Positions 8,323-16,338 of a DNA stretch of 64,000 bases are shown here, piece by piece. Numbering within the stretch: position 1 is the first letter of the stretch; every line of letters starts with the position of its first letter. The position numbers and the translations under genes are program-made. Source of the DNA: Rhodococcus sp. 14-2483-1-2 (GTDB taxonomy: Bacteria; Actinomycetota; Actinomycetes; Mycobacteriales; Mycobacteriaceae). The stretch lies in contig NZ_NPFW01000023.1 in the NCBI RefSeq assembly GCF_002259405.1, positions 395,467 to 459,466 of the forward strand, written 5' to 3'. Under the pieces are notes generated by a model. That model worked only from the letters and a program-made list of their open reading frames with translations. It searched no databases and had not been told where the DNA came from.

Positions 8323-8548
8323 CATGGAGTCGTTTGCGGCCCCATGCATCGCCGAGCGCGCCCATGCCCACAAGGACTGCAGCAAGTGCCAATGTGTAGA
8401 CGTCGACGACCCAGGACATCGCGCCGGTACTGCCACCGAGATCGACGGCAATGCCAGGCACCGCGATCGTCGTGATCGTGGCATAGATCAACAACAGGAA
8501 AGTTCCGATGCATGCGGCCTCGAGCGGCAGCCATCGACGTGCCGACAT
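8323..8548 (-). pseudogene. MFS (DHA2-type) drug exporter, N-terminal remnant
   Basis: About 75 codons of a 14-TM-type MFS exporter: a first membrane helix TFLLLIYATITTIAVPGIAVDL, a second, and motif A in GALGDAWGRKR. After RLH the frame turns into unrelated sequence and there is no continuation before the copB stop. At least 80% of the gene is missing. It is driven from a MerR-type promoter at 8585-8615, so the original gene was probably a MerR-controlled drug pump. Confidence 0.8.
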
Positions 8549-8584
8549 GGTCGACCTCCGTAGTCAGGCGATAAGTTCGCCCCA

Positions 8585-8615
8585 ACTATGGAGGTTCAAG
8601 TGAACTTGAAGTCAA
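8585..8615 (-). promoter_or_regulatory. MerR-family promoter/operator with 19-bp spacer, embedded in the merR 3' end
   Basis: On the minus strand: -35 TTGACT (8615-8610), a 19-bp spacer containing the perfect dyad TTCAAGTTCACTTGAA (8595-8610), then -10 CATAGT (8590-8585). An over-long spacer with a central dyad is the hallmark of MerR-activated promoters. The stop codon of the upstream merR fragment lies inside the dyad, so the coding end and the target operator share bases. Confidence 0.8.
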
Positions 8616-8760
8616 GCGCCGCTTGGACGTCTACATCGAGCTGTTTGAGCAACCATGGACACTGCATCGGTCGCTCCTGCTTGCACGTCAAGTGATGCTC
8701 TAGGACACGTTTCGCGCGCGTGGTGGCTGCGATCTGTGCCTCGAGCGTCGAGACTTGGTC
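8596..8760 (-). pseudogene. MerR-family regulator, C-terminal fragment
   Basis: The last 54 codons read DQVSTLEAQIAATTRAKRVLEHHL, a dimerisation coiled coil, then a Cys-containing effector tail (CPWLLKQL) as at the end of MerR proteins. The DNA-binding N-terminus is absent; upstream of about 8760 the frame becomes unrelated sequence that belongs to an opposite-strand gene fragment. The stop codon falls in the operator of the downstream MFS remnant, which supports a former merR-MFS pair. Confidence 0.65.
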
Positions 8761-8769
8761 TGCGAGCAC

Positions 8770-9330
8770 TACGTTCGTCACTGCGTCATGCAGTGGCCGG
8801 CATCCAGGACGCACCAGCAATGATCCTGAACGAACGCAACGACGTCCTCGCCTGGAACGACCTGGCGACTGCGCTGATCGCAGAACTTCCCGAATGTGCC
8901 GGCTGCGCAACGTAACATGGCCTGGCACATCTTCCTCAACCCGCGAGCACCTGAGATTCACCCGGACTGGAACGATGCGGCCCGTACCACGGTCGGCATC
9001 TTGCGGATGGCCGCTGGACGCCGTCCCCGAGACACAGCACTCGAACATCTCATCGGCGAACTCACCGTAGGAAACCGGATATTCGCAAAACTGTGGGCCA
9101 CCCAACACGTCCACGAGAAGACCCATGGACCAAAGAAGTTCCACAACAGCATCATTGGGGAAATCAGCCTCAGCTACGAGACCTTTCACATACCAGCGTC
9201 CGATGACCACCACATGCTAGTCATCTACACATCTGCGCCGAACAGTCCAGAACGGGACCTCCTCGACCGGCTGGCGGCGGCCACGACCGCAAGGCGGGAG
9301 ACGCCAGTCGACGCGTCGACAACATCCTGA
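8770..9330 (+). pseudogene. XRE/MmyB-type regulator, C-terminal ligand-binding part, frameshifted
   Basis: Two frames together give the MmyB-like ligand-binding domain: DAPAMILNERNDVLAWNDLATALIAE (about 8800-8885), then NVPAAQRNMAWHIFLNPRAPEIHPDW... through YETFHIPASDDHHMLVIYTSAPNS (8890-9300). A frameshift lies near 8885-8895, and the first frame stops at 8915. The N-terminal helix-turn-helix is missing because the opposite-strand merR fragment begins at about 8760. This is a broken gene left by a rearrangement. Confidence 0.75.
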
Positions 9331-9731
9331 CCCACCCGCCACATCCAACCGTCCACCCGCCCTCTGGATTCTCCAGCCTCCAACGTGCCCCGACCGATCG
9401 GGCGCGTTCGGTCATTGCCACAAGTCCCGCCCGGACTTTCATACCTGTAGCCAGTCATCTCGACGATCTCGTCCCGGCTCTCGCCGCACACCGACCGTCG
9501 ACATCAGTGATGCGTTGACAGGTTGAGACCAAGGATCGGAGAATGGCAAGGAACATCTCCAGGTCCTATGAGGGTCGTTCGACTGCGTCATCGTCCAAGT
9601 TGAACTCGAAGCTGCTATCAGCGACTCCGCACGGTCTCGAGTCTCTGCTGCGCCGAGCCGACAAGGGCATGCGGGGCCGCGCAGACGCTAGTGGCTCCTG
9701 CGTGCCCACTTGCTACGCGGTTCGCCACGTA
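9331..9731. other. Gene-free stretch
   Basis: About 400 bases between the MmyB remnant and the HxlR gene. The ORFs here are short, unlike known proteins and lack ribosome-binding sites. I see no conserved feature apart from the hairpin at its right end. Confidence 0.5.
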
Positions 9732-9754
9732 CCGGATCGTGATGCACGATCCGG
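9732..9754 (-). terminator. Hairpin behind the HxlR gene
   Basis: Perfect 10-bp stem CCGGATCGTG / CACGATCCGG with a 3-base loop, 15 bases past the HxlR stop. There is no T-tract, which is common for actinobacterial terminators. Confidence 0.6.
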
Positions 9755-9768
9755 AGTGCGCGCTCGCC

Positions 9769-10179
9769 TCACAGTGCGGAGGTTCGGGTATCGAAGTCCT
9801 CGCGGGCGCGGGCGACATCGTCCATGTTCTCGTCGGCCCAGTTTTTCAGTTGTAGGAACACGCCGACCAATGACATTCCGAGAGCGGTCAATTCGTACTC
9901 GACCGTGAGTGGGACAGTGGGGGTGACAGTGCGGGTGAGGAGGCCGTCGCGTTCGAGGTTGCGCAGAGTTTGAGTGAGCATCTTCTGACTGACGCCGGTG
10001 ATCCGACGCGCCAGCGCGGAATGCCGCGCCCGGCCGTCCATCAACGCGCACAACACCAGGGTCACCCATTTGTCGGCCAGTCGAGACAGGAGCTGTCGGC
10101 TGGTGCAGGTGACCAGAAACGAATCGTGTTCGACCGCGGACGTATCAACCGTTGCCGTGTCGTCGTGCAGTGCGTGCAT
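9769..10179 (-). CDS. HxlR-family transcriptional regulator
   Basis: 136 residues with the HxlR winged-helix pattern: LLSRLADKWVTLVLCALMDGRARHSALARRITGVSQKMLTQTLRNLERDGLLTRTV, then the wing VPLTVEYELTALGMSLV. A Cys in VTCTSRQLL near residue 25 is where many redox- or electrophile-sensing HxlR proteins carry their sensor cysteine; a second Cys lies in VLCALM. It is divergent from the MFS gene at 10299 across about 120 bases, so it probably controls that exporter and itself. Confidence 0.9.
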   Translation of the reverse strand: MHALHDDTATVDTSAVEHDSFLVTCTSRQLLSRLADKWVTLVLCALMDGRARHSALARRITGVSQKMLTQTLRNLERDGLLTRTVTPTVPLTVEYELTALGMSLVGVFLQLKNWADENMDDVARAREDFDTRTSAL

Positions 10180-10298
10180 CGTGGATTCCTGCCGCTGGCG
10201 AAGTAGGGCACTTTCAGGTACCTACTTCCGAATGGTTCCCTTATCGGTCAGAGTAGCGGACGTCCGGTGTCCCGCAGAGACCAACTATCAGGAGTCCC

Positions 10299-11498
10299 GT
10301 GACCGACAATCCCGCGGCGTGGCGCGACCTCGACAACCGATCCACCAATACAGCATTGAGACCGGTACGGGCCTGGGCCGCCGTCACAGCCCTCGCATTG
10401 GCGGTGTTCGCTGTGACCGCCACGGAGATGCTGCCCATCGGGGTCCTGCCTGCGATCTCGGACGACTTGGGGGTCGGTGTAGGTGTCGCAGGTCTGTCCG
10501 TCAGCCTGTACGGCATTGTCGCCGGCGTCCTCGCGCCTGTGGCGACCAGGTGGACGCGTGCGGTCGACCGCCGCACCGTGGTGCTGATCATCGTCGCTGT
10601 GTTCGTGCTCGGTAACGCTGCGACTGCTCTGGTGACGTCGTATGCGCAGCTTCTGGCGGTGCGGTTCGTGGTCGGGATTGCGCACGGGTTGATATGGTCG
10701 GTCGTCGCTGCGGTAGCAGTGCGTCTGGTTCCGCCGCCTCAGCGGGTGCGGGCTACTGCGGTGTCCTTTTCGGGTATCTCACTTGCTCTCGTCTTCGGTG
10801 TTCCGGCAGGAACCTGGATGGGGGAGTGGGTGGGGTGGAGAGGGGCGTTCGCGGCCCTCGCCGCTCTGACGGCGGTGGCCGGTGCCGCCGTCGTCGTGTT
10901 GTTGCCGGCCTTGCCCGCGTTGCGATCCGCCCAGGCTGCCAGCAGCGTCCGAGATGTTCTGCGGCGCAGTCGAATCAGGCTAGTTCTTCTGATCACCGCA
11001 GCGGTGGTGGTCGGAAACTACGCTGCCTATACCTATATCGCGCCCTACCTTCTCGGCGGTGTGGGTGTTTCTTCGGACGTGGTCGGCGGGTACCTGGTGG
11101 TCTATGGGATTGCCGGGGTTGCGGGGAACGCGCTAGCGGGGTTCGTGTCCGCGCGCTCGTCGATGATGCTGATGGTGGGTGTTGCCGTCCTGGCCGCCGT
11201 GCTGCTGGTTCTCTCTGCTCCGGTGGGTGCACCGAGCGTGTTGGCGTTGGTCGGTGTGTGGGGGCTGTCGTATTCGGCGCTACCGGTGCTGTTGCAGACT
11301 GCTGTGTTCGATGCTGCACCGGCCTGTCGCGAAGCGGCGACGTCGTTGTACGTGTTGGTTTTCAACGTCTCGATTGCCGGCGGCGCGTTGGCCGGTGCTG
11401 TCGGTATCGATGTGCTCGGACCGATAGCGCCGATGGCTCTCGGTGCGGGTTTCTGTGCGCTCGGGGCCGTTGCAGCTGTCGGTGCGCGCCGGTCGTGA
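10299..11498 (+). CDS. MFS drug-efflux transporter (DHA1, CmlR/arabinose-efflux-permease type)
   Basis: 399 residues, 12 predicted membrane helices. It has the N-terminal ATEMLPIGVLPAISDDLGVG signature of the DHA1 class and an RWTRAVDRRTV loop in the motif A position. The GTG start at 10299 has AGGAG five bases upstream. Members export chloramphenicol, quaternary amines or small metabolites by proton antiport; the substrate here is unknown. It is paired with the divergent HxlR regulator. Confidence 0.88.
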   Translation: MTDNPAAWRDLDNRSTNTALRPVRAWAAVTALALAVFAVTATEMLPIGVLPAISDDLGVGVGVAGLSVSLYGIVAGVLAPVATRWTRAVDRRTVVLIIVAVFVLGNAATALVTSYAQLLAVRFVVGIAHGLIWSVVAAVAVRLVPPPQRVRATAVSFSGISLALVFGVPAGTWMGEWVGWRGAFAALAALTAVAGAAVVVLLPALPALRSAQAASSVRDVLRRSRIRLVLLITAAVVVGNYAAYTYIAPYLLGGVGVSSDVVGGYLVVYGIAGVAGNALAGFVSARSSMMLMVGVAVLAAVLLVLSAPVGAPSVLALVGVWGLSYSALPVLLQTAVFDAAPACREAATSLYVLVFNVSIAGGALAGAVGIDVLGPIAPMALGAGFCALGAVAAVGARRS

Positions 11499-11669
11499 CG
11501 ACAATGCCGGGACGTGATCCCGCCGCCCCGGGCGCGAGCCCTGATGGCCCGCAAGCGCGGCCCTATCCGGACTGAGAGGGAGCGTCCACTGAGGCACCTT
11601 TGCATGTGTGGAGCCGGCTGGTCCGGTAGTAGTTGTGTCGTCGACGGCGCGCCTGAATTCACCATCTGA

Positions 11670-12485
11670 TCAGGGTGTAGTTGCGAGTATCGCTTGCATG
11701 TCGTGGGTTTCGAGGAGTTGTCGGTAGTTTGCGTCGGGCATTGCGTTGATCAGTAGCCGTCCACTGATGTCGGCTTTGATGTATTCGACGGCGAGCAGGC
11801 CTGTGACCGGATTGGTGGTCAGCACTGCTTCCGCTGGTGAGCGGTCGCCGAATTCGGCCACCACGGTGTCGACATCGTCGGCGACGGCCACAGCGAGGCG
11901 TCGACCGGACAGCCTCAGTCGTGCACTGGCCCCACATTTGGAGAGGTCGTAGACCTTCGGACCGTGGAGGGTGCGTGGACCGTAGATCGCCACATGCGTC
12001 TGCACCCCGCGCTGCGCCGCACGCTCGAGGGCAGGGCCCAGAGCGTCGAGCTCTTCATCCCAGATACCGGCGAACAGCTGCGAGTGCGCAGTATCGACGA
12101 GACGCACGAATGCGTCGAGAATCGATTCTCGTGTGTAGAGCGACCACACCAACCCCGCGCGGTCGGCAGCGGGCATGGCATCGAGCTCGTCGATCGCCGC
12201 CGCGACATCGGCCTCGAATCGCGCTGCGAGCCCGGTGAGTAAATCGTGGTGCGGAACGGCGCCGTACAGAACAGGTTCTGATCTGTTCACCACAACTGCA
12301 CCTTTGGTTTCGAGGCGGGCGAGGGTCTCGTACACCTTGGAGGGCGGCATACCTGCTCGCTTACTGACTTCACTGCCGTTCATCGGAGACTGCCCCACCA
12401 AAGCGGTGTAGGCCTTGGCTTCGTATTGGGAGAATCCGAGCCGCATCAGCGCCGATTGCAGCTTCGATGTCGGTGTGTCGTTCAC
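11670..12485 (-). CDS. TrmB-family transcriptional regulator
   Basis: 271 residues: an N-terminal TrmB winged helix (LMRLGFSQYEAKAYTALVGQSPMNGSEVSKRAGMPPSKVYETLARLETKGAVVV, about 12-66), a short helical linker, then a PLD-like ligand domain (residues 110-250) with SILDAFVRLVDTAHSQLFAGIWDEEL. It is divergent from the RidA-MFS-hydrolase operon across 85 bases that hold two palindromes. It would bind these as a dimer and release or activate with a small ligand, probably the substrate of the downstream operon. Confidence 0.85.
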   Translation of the reverse strand: MNDTPTSKLQSALMRLGFSQYEAKAYTALVGQSPMNGSEVSKRAGMPPSKVYETLARLETKGAVVVNRSEPVLYGAVPHHDLLTGLAARFEADVAAAIDELDAMPAADRAGLVWSLYTRESILDAFVRLVDTAHSQLFAGIWDEELDALGPALERAAQRGVQTHVAIYGPRTLHGPKVYDLSKCGASARLRLSGRRLAVAVADDVDTVVAEFGDRSPAEAVLTTNPVTGLLAVEYIKADISGRLLINAMPDANYRQLLETHDMQAILATTP

Positions 12486-12516
12486 ACGAGCAGTGTATTC
12501 CTCTTGCCCATCTCCT

Positions 12517-12558
12517 TACTACCCTGGTAGTACTGTTGACGTTACTACCGAAGTAGTG
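12517..12558. promoter_or_regulatory. Paired palindromic operators of the TrmB-type regulator
   Basis: Site 1 TACTACC-CT-GGTAGTA (12517-12532) is a perfect inverted repeat. Site 2 ACTAC-CGAA-GTAGT (12544-12557) shares the ACTAC/GTAGT half-sites with a wider centre. Half-sites recur every 26-27 bases, and site 2 lies directly before the ribosome-binding site of the RidA-like gene. The position in the divergent gap suggests autoregulation plus control of the operon. Confidence 0.75.
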
Positions 12559-12570
12559 AAATGGAGAATG

Positions 12571-12939
12571 ATGCATACACGTATTTCGTCGGGATCGCCG
12601 TGGGAATCATCGGTGGGCTATTCACGTGCCGTGATCGCAGGCGACACCATCTACATCTCGGGCACTGCGGGCGAGGGCCCGGATGTGTACCGGCAGACTC
12701 TCTCCGCGCTCGCCTCGGTGACCACGGTCCTCGCCGAGTCGGGGTTCGAATTGTCGGAGGTGGTGCAGAGTCGCCTCGTCGTCGCCGATTTCGAGAATTG
12801 GGAAGATGCTGCCCGTGCTCATGGCGAGGTGTACGGCGAGGTCAAGCCGGCATTTTCGTTGGTGCACGCGCTGCCGTTCGTCGACGCGGAGATACTCGTG
12901 GAAGTCGAGTGCATCGCGGTACGTCACCGTGCCGTCTGA
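12571..12939 (+). CDS. RidA/YjgF-family protein
   Basis: 122 residues from ATG 12571 (GGAG 4 bases upstream; an ATG directly before it is also possible). It matches the RidA fold: SRAVIAGDTIYISGTAGEG..., VTTVLAESGFELSEVVQSRLVVADFENWEDAARAHGEVYG..., PAFSLVHALPFVDAEILVEVECIAV. The catalytic Arg usual in imine deaminases (near VECIAVR) is kept, but the usual RxA motif is weak, so it may act on an enamine or carbamate rather than 2-aminoacrylate. First gene of the TrmB-controlled operon; its end overlaps the next gene by 11 bases. Confidence 0.85.
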   Translation: MHTRISSGSPWESSVGYSRAVIAGDTIYISGTAGEGPDVYRQTLSALASVTTVLAESGFELSEVVQSRLVVADFENWEDAARAHGEVYGEVKPAFSLVHALPFVDAEILVEVECIAVRHRAV

Positions 12940-14149
12940 AAGTGTTGCACGCATTGCTGATTCGGCCATAGATCGCCCACTGACCAGCGCCGAACTTGCA
13001 GTATCAGCGGTAGTAGCGGGGATCGCGATCGCCAACGGTTACGCCATCGCACCGGCGTTGGGCGAGGTGGCGGCCGATCTGGAAACATCGTTGACGGTCG
13101 TCGGGTTCGTCACCTCCGGATCGCTCGTCGGGTATCTCATCGGCGTGCTGATGCTGGTTCCGCTCGTCGATCGGATGCGGCCCGCTGTAGTGATCGCGGT
13201 GCAGTTGCTGGCACTCTCGGCGGCTCTGACGTGTGCTGCGTGGGCTCGCAGCGCTGCGGTGCTGATTGCAGTGTTCGTCCTGATCGGGGCGCTGACCTCG
13301 GTGTCGGGGCAGTCCAGTGCAGTGGTCGGCCGCTTGGCCGACCCGGTCAAGCGGGGTACCGCACTCGGCGTCGTCGCGGCCGGGATCTCGGCGGGCATCG
13401 TCTCCAGTCGGCTCGTCGGAGGAATACTTGCATCCGCGTGGGGGTGGAGGGCGATGCTGGCGATCTTCGCCGGATGTTGCCTGGTTGCAGCGTCGGCAGC
13501 TCTGGCAATCCTGCCGAGAGACGTGCCGTCGGGCGCAGGTCGTCGGCAGTCGGTAGTGCGGACCGCCCCGGCACTGTTGATGCGTCACCGATCGCTGCGG
13601 CTGGCGGCCGCGAGTGGAGCACTCTGGTTCTTCGCATTCAATCTCATCTGGGTCGGCTTGTCCCTGGCACTGTCGGCTGAGCCGTATTCATTGAACGCGA
13701 GGACTATCGGTCTGTACAGCCTGGCAGGGCTTCTCGGTTTGGCCGCGACATGGCCGGCGGGCAAGCTCACTGACCGTTGGGGAAGCCGCCGAGTCATGCT
13801 GGCTTCGTTGAGTGTCGCAGCCATTGCTGCGCTCCTTCTCACCGTGGCCCTCGGCAATCCGGTCTGGACGGCGGTGGCACTCGCTGTATTCGACGCCGGA
13901 TGCTTCGGTGCCCAGGTCGCGAATCAGGCCGCGGTTGTTGCTGTCGACGACCGTCGCGCGGGCACTCTCCTCGGGGTCTACATGCTGATCTATTACAGCG
14001 TAGGTGCGTTGGGAACCGTCGTCGCCAGCATGCTGGCGACCTTCGGCGGCTGGCCTGCAACGACCATGGCCGCTGCCTCAGCTATGGCCGTAGCCACGGC
14101 GCTCACGTACCTCTCACCACGCATCCGTCCGGTATCCGCACGACCCTGA
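12929..14149 (+). CDS. MFS transporter (DHA1/CynX-like)
   Basis: 406 residues from GTG 12929, chosen because the longer frame has an arginine-rich non-protein-like N-terminus. It has 12 predicted helices, LVPLVDRMRPAVVIAVQLLALS after the second helix (motif A position), and KLTDRWGSRRVMLASL as the second motif A copy. It overlaps the RidA-like gene by 11 bases and is followed by a hydrolase, so it probably imports or exports the compound handled by those enzymes. Confidence 0.88.
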   Translation: MPSESVARIADSAIDRPLTSAELAVSAVVAGIAIANGYAIAPALGEVAADLETSLTVVGFVTSGSLVGYLIGVLMLVPLVDRMRPAVVIAVQLLALSAALTCAAWARSAAVLIAVFVLIGALTSVSGQSSAVVGRLADPVKRGTALGVVAAGISAGIVSSRLVGGILASAWGWRAMLAIFAGCCLVAASAALAILPRDVPSGAGRRQSVVRTAPALLMRHRSLRLAAASGALWFFAFNLIWVGLSLALSAEPYSLNARTIGLYSLAGLLGLAATWPAGKLTDRWGSRRVMLASLSVAAIAALLLTVALGNPVWTAVALAVFDAGCFGAQVANQAAVVAVDDRRAGTLLGVYMLIYYSVGALGTVVASMLATFGGWPATTMAAASAMAVATALTYLSPRIRPVSARP

Positions 14150-14235
14150 TCATGAACCCGACTCGCCCCAGGGGGCACGCGCCGCGTACCGGACGACGAG
14201 GCTTGTTCACCGACGGCATAGACAGGAGAATCAGC

Positions 14236-15099
14236 ATGACCGCATGGAACCTGGATCGACAACTACATACAGACGAGGGCACCGTGCGATGGTCCACCTT
14301 CGGGACCGGTGATCCCATTGTTCTACTTCACGGAACACCGTTCTCGTCGCTGATCTGGAAAGACATCGCTCACGGTCTGGCCCTGACCCGGCAAGTGTAT
14401 GTGTGGGACATGCTCGGGTTCGGGCAATCCGACAAGAACATCGGCCAGAACGTCGGTTTGGCGAAGCAAGCCGACATCTTCGGCGACCTCCTCGACGAAT
14501 GGGGTCTGGGCAGCCCGAGCGTGGTAGCCCATGATGTCGGAGGTGCTGTCGCGCTCCGATCGACTCTGTTGGGACGGAGAATGTTTCGTGACTTGACGCT
14601 GGTCAACGCGGTCAGCGTCGATGGATGGTCTTCCGGGGGATTCTTCAGCACTGTGAAAAACAATGCTGCAGCGTTCTCGGCCCTTCCCGAGTACCCACAC
14701 AAGGCATTGGTGACCAGCAAGATCAGCGACGGAAGCCATGTCGGTCTCAGCGCAGGTGTCCTCGACGCGTTCGTCGACCCATGGACCGGCACTGCAGGTC
14801 AGGATGCTTTTTACCGGCAGTACGAGCAAGCCGACGAAACCGACACCGACGAGTTCCATGAATTACTGGGTGATCTCGCGACACCGACAACGATCCTGTG
14901 GGGCCGACGCGATCGATGGCTCGACGCAGACTACGCGCTGAGACTCCGTAAGCGTTTGCCTCGCAGTAATTTTCACTGGATCGACGACAGTGGACACATG
15001 GTGCAGCACGATGCCCCCGCTCGACTCCTTGCACACTTGCTCACGCCACCGGATCAGGCAGCATCGTCCCCCTCGACAGTCACGCTCCAGCAACAGTGA
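14236..15099 (+). CDS. Alpha/beta hydrolase with Asp nucleophile (dehalogenase/epoxide hydrolase-like)
   Basis: 287 residues. HGTPFSSLIW forms the oxyanion loop. The nucleophile elbow reads VAHDVGGAV, with Asp where ordinary lipases have Ser, as in haloalkane and fluoroacetate dehalogenases and epoxide hydrolases. A later acid is probably in WGRRDRWLD and the catalytic His in DSGHMVQHD. It acts in the cytoplasm. AGGAG lies ahead of ATG 14236. It ends the TrmB-controlled operon, suggesting catabolism of a small halide, epoxide or ester together with the RidA-like protein and the transporter. Confidence 0.85.
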   Translation: MTAWNLDRQLHTDEGTVRWSTFGTGDPIVLLHGTPFSSLIWKDIAHGLALTRQVYVWDMLGFGQSDKNIGQNVGLAKQADIFGDLLDEWGLGSPSVVAHDVGGAVALRSTLLGRRMFRDLTLVNAVSVDGWSSGGFFSTVKNNAAAFSALPEYPHKALVTSKISDGSHVGLSAGVLDAFVDPWTGTAGQDAFYRQYEQADETDTDEFHELLGDLATPTTILWGRRDRWLDADYALRLRKRLPRSNFHWIDDSGHMVQHDAPARLLAHLLTPPDQAASSPSTVTLQQQ

Positions 15100-15106
15100 C
15101 AAATAG

Positions 15107-15136
15107 GCGAGAAATCCGAAGGTCTCGCGATGGACG
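15107..15136 (+). repeat. 30-bp repeat, right copy (partner at 5551)
   Basis: Direct repeat of 5551-5580 with two mismatches; the hairpin arms are shortened to GCGAGA/TCTCGC. It lies 8 bases past the hydrolase stop. The two copies frame about 9.5 kb of accessory genes. Confidence 0.8.
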
Positions 15137-15263
15137 ATCTGCCCGACGTTCGACTGGCCTGCAGCGGATTGACCTTTTCGCGGTTTCGCGCACTGTTGCC
15201 TCGTGAATGACCACTGTTGGCCGCGTCGTATTCAGCTAGCAGTCGACTTCGGTGTTGCTGCGT

Positions 15264-15905
15264 TCAGGGGTCGAGCGCCGAGTTGGCGATGGTTCCGTCG
15301 ATTTGAGCGGTGATCGCCGCTCGGAGGTCGAAAGCTGCGGAATGCTGCGGCCATCGCGGCAGCATGCCGGCGACGGTGGGTGCAGACTCTGCGATGGCGG
15401 CAGGGTCGATCTTTTCGAACCACGAGCGTTCGTCGTCGGGGCGTGTGGCGAGCTCGGCCTGCCACATCAGTTCGGAGGTGGCGAGGTACCACGTCGACCG
15501 CCAGAGCGACAGTGCTCGTAGCTCGGTCATGCCGGTTTCGAGCGCCGCTGCAAGAAAGCGATCGGCCAGCGCGAGAGCCGGTGTGCCGACGGTTGTTCCG
15601 GTCCGGAGGATGGGCACGATCCACGAGATGCATGAGAGTTGCCGGTGCATGTCCATGACGATCTCGACCATGCGTTCTCGCGGCGACCCCGTGGGTGTGG
15701 CCCATTCGATCTCGGTCGCGATGTCGGTGAGCACCAATGACAGGAGTTCGGATTTATTGGCCACGTGGTAGTAGAGCGTCATCGGCTTCGATCCGAGTTC
15801 GACGGCGAGGCGACGCATCCTCAGCCCTGCGACACCGTCGCGTTCGAGCATCCTGCGCGCGGCGGAGACGATGGCTGCCCGGTCGACGGTGCTGTTCGCG
15901 GGCAT
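15264..15905 (-). CDS. TetR-family transcriptional regulator
   Basis: 213 residues. The N-terminal HTH reads AIVSAARRMLERDGVAGLRMRRLAVELGSKPMTLYYHVANKSELLSLV (about 10-58), and the remainder is an all-helical ligand domain of the TetR_C type seen in tetracycline-like regulators. An operator with two identical palindromes lies 55 bases upstream. The expected divergent target at 16010 is not an obvious intact gene. Confidence 0.92.
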   Translation of the reverse strand: MPANSTVDRAAIVSAARRMLERDGVAGLRMRRLAVELGSKPMTLYYHVANKSELLSLVLTDIATEIEWATPTGSPRERMVEIVMDMHRQLSCISWIVPILRTGTTVGTPALALADRFLAAALETGMTELRALSLWRSTWYLATSELMWQAELATRPDDERSWFEKIDPAAIAESAPTVAGMLPRWPQHSAAFDLRAAITAQIDGTIANSALDP

Positions 15906-15960
15906 CGGTTCACCTACTTGTCGTAGCTCTTGCAGTTCAGGGGTGAGCCTACTACCGTCT

Positions 15961-15990
15961 CGTACGCGTACGAACAGTCGTACGCGTACG
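15961..15990. promoter_or_regulatory. Duplicated TetR operator
   Basis: The 12-bp perfect palindrome CGTACGCGTACG occurs twice (15961-15972 and 15979-15990) separated by AACAGT, so the centres are 18 bp apart. It lies between the TetR gene and the divergent ORF at 16010, as expected for two TetR dimers repressing both directions. Confidence 0.85.
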
Positions 15991-16009
15991 ACATTGGAAA
16001 GGCGCGATC

Positions 16010-16186
16010 ATGACCGATCCCGAGGTGGCTGCGGGCGAGCTCGCGAACGGCATTGGCCGGTCGGCGGCGTGCTCATCGAGTCGGGGTCGAGTCAGACGGT
16101 ACTCCTGCGCATATCCGAGAGTGCGGACGAGTCGGGGGTCATTCCTGCACCCGCTCGATGAGCCACTGCCGCCGTACACACCTTGA
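16010..16186 (+). pseudogene. Short ORF at the TetR-controlled promoter, probably a remnant
   Basis: 58 codons starting MTDPEVAAGELANGIG, 20 bases after the duplicated operator, where the regulated gene would be expected. The frame soon becomes Arg/Ser-rich and non-protein-like. GAAAGG lies upstream of the ATG. I read it as the 5' end of a deleted or frameshifted target gene; a genuine small protein cannot be excluded. The rest of 16187-16338 shows nothing. Confidence 0.35.
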
Positions 16187-16338
16187 CGCGTTGTAGCGGC
16201 CTTAGCTAGATCGACTCTTCCGGTCCTCTGCGTGCTACTCGTTCTCGGATTGTTTGGTTCCGCTGCGTGCGCCTCTGACGGGTCGATACCGAATGTCGGG
16301 GTGGCACCTTGTTCAGTGCCAGGGTTGAACAACAGCCG

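Noticed and set aside
7637..8323. Continuation of the MFS remnant as a 303-codon protein
   Set aside because: Beyond the first 75 codons the sequence is antisense to copB and has no membrane helices.
9225..9491. Minus-strand ORF of 88 codons after the MmyB remnant
   Set aside because: No ribosome-binding site, Arg/Gly-rich, and partly antisense to the MmyB-like sequence.
12415..12570. Upstream start for the RidA-like gene
   Set aside because: The added residues are antisense to the TrmB regulator start and run through the operators; the GGAG-preceded ATG at 12571 fits the family length.
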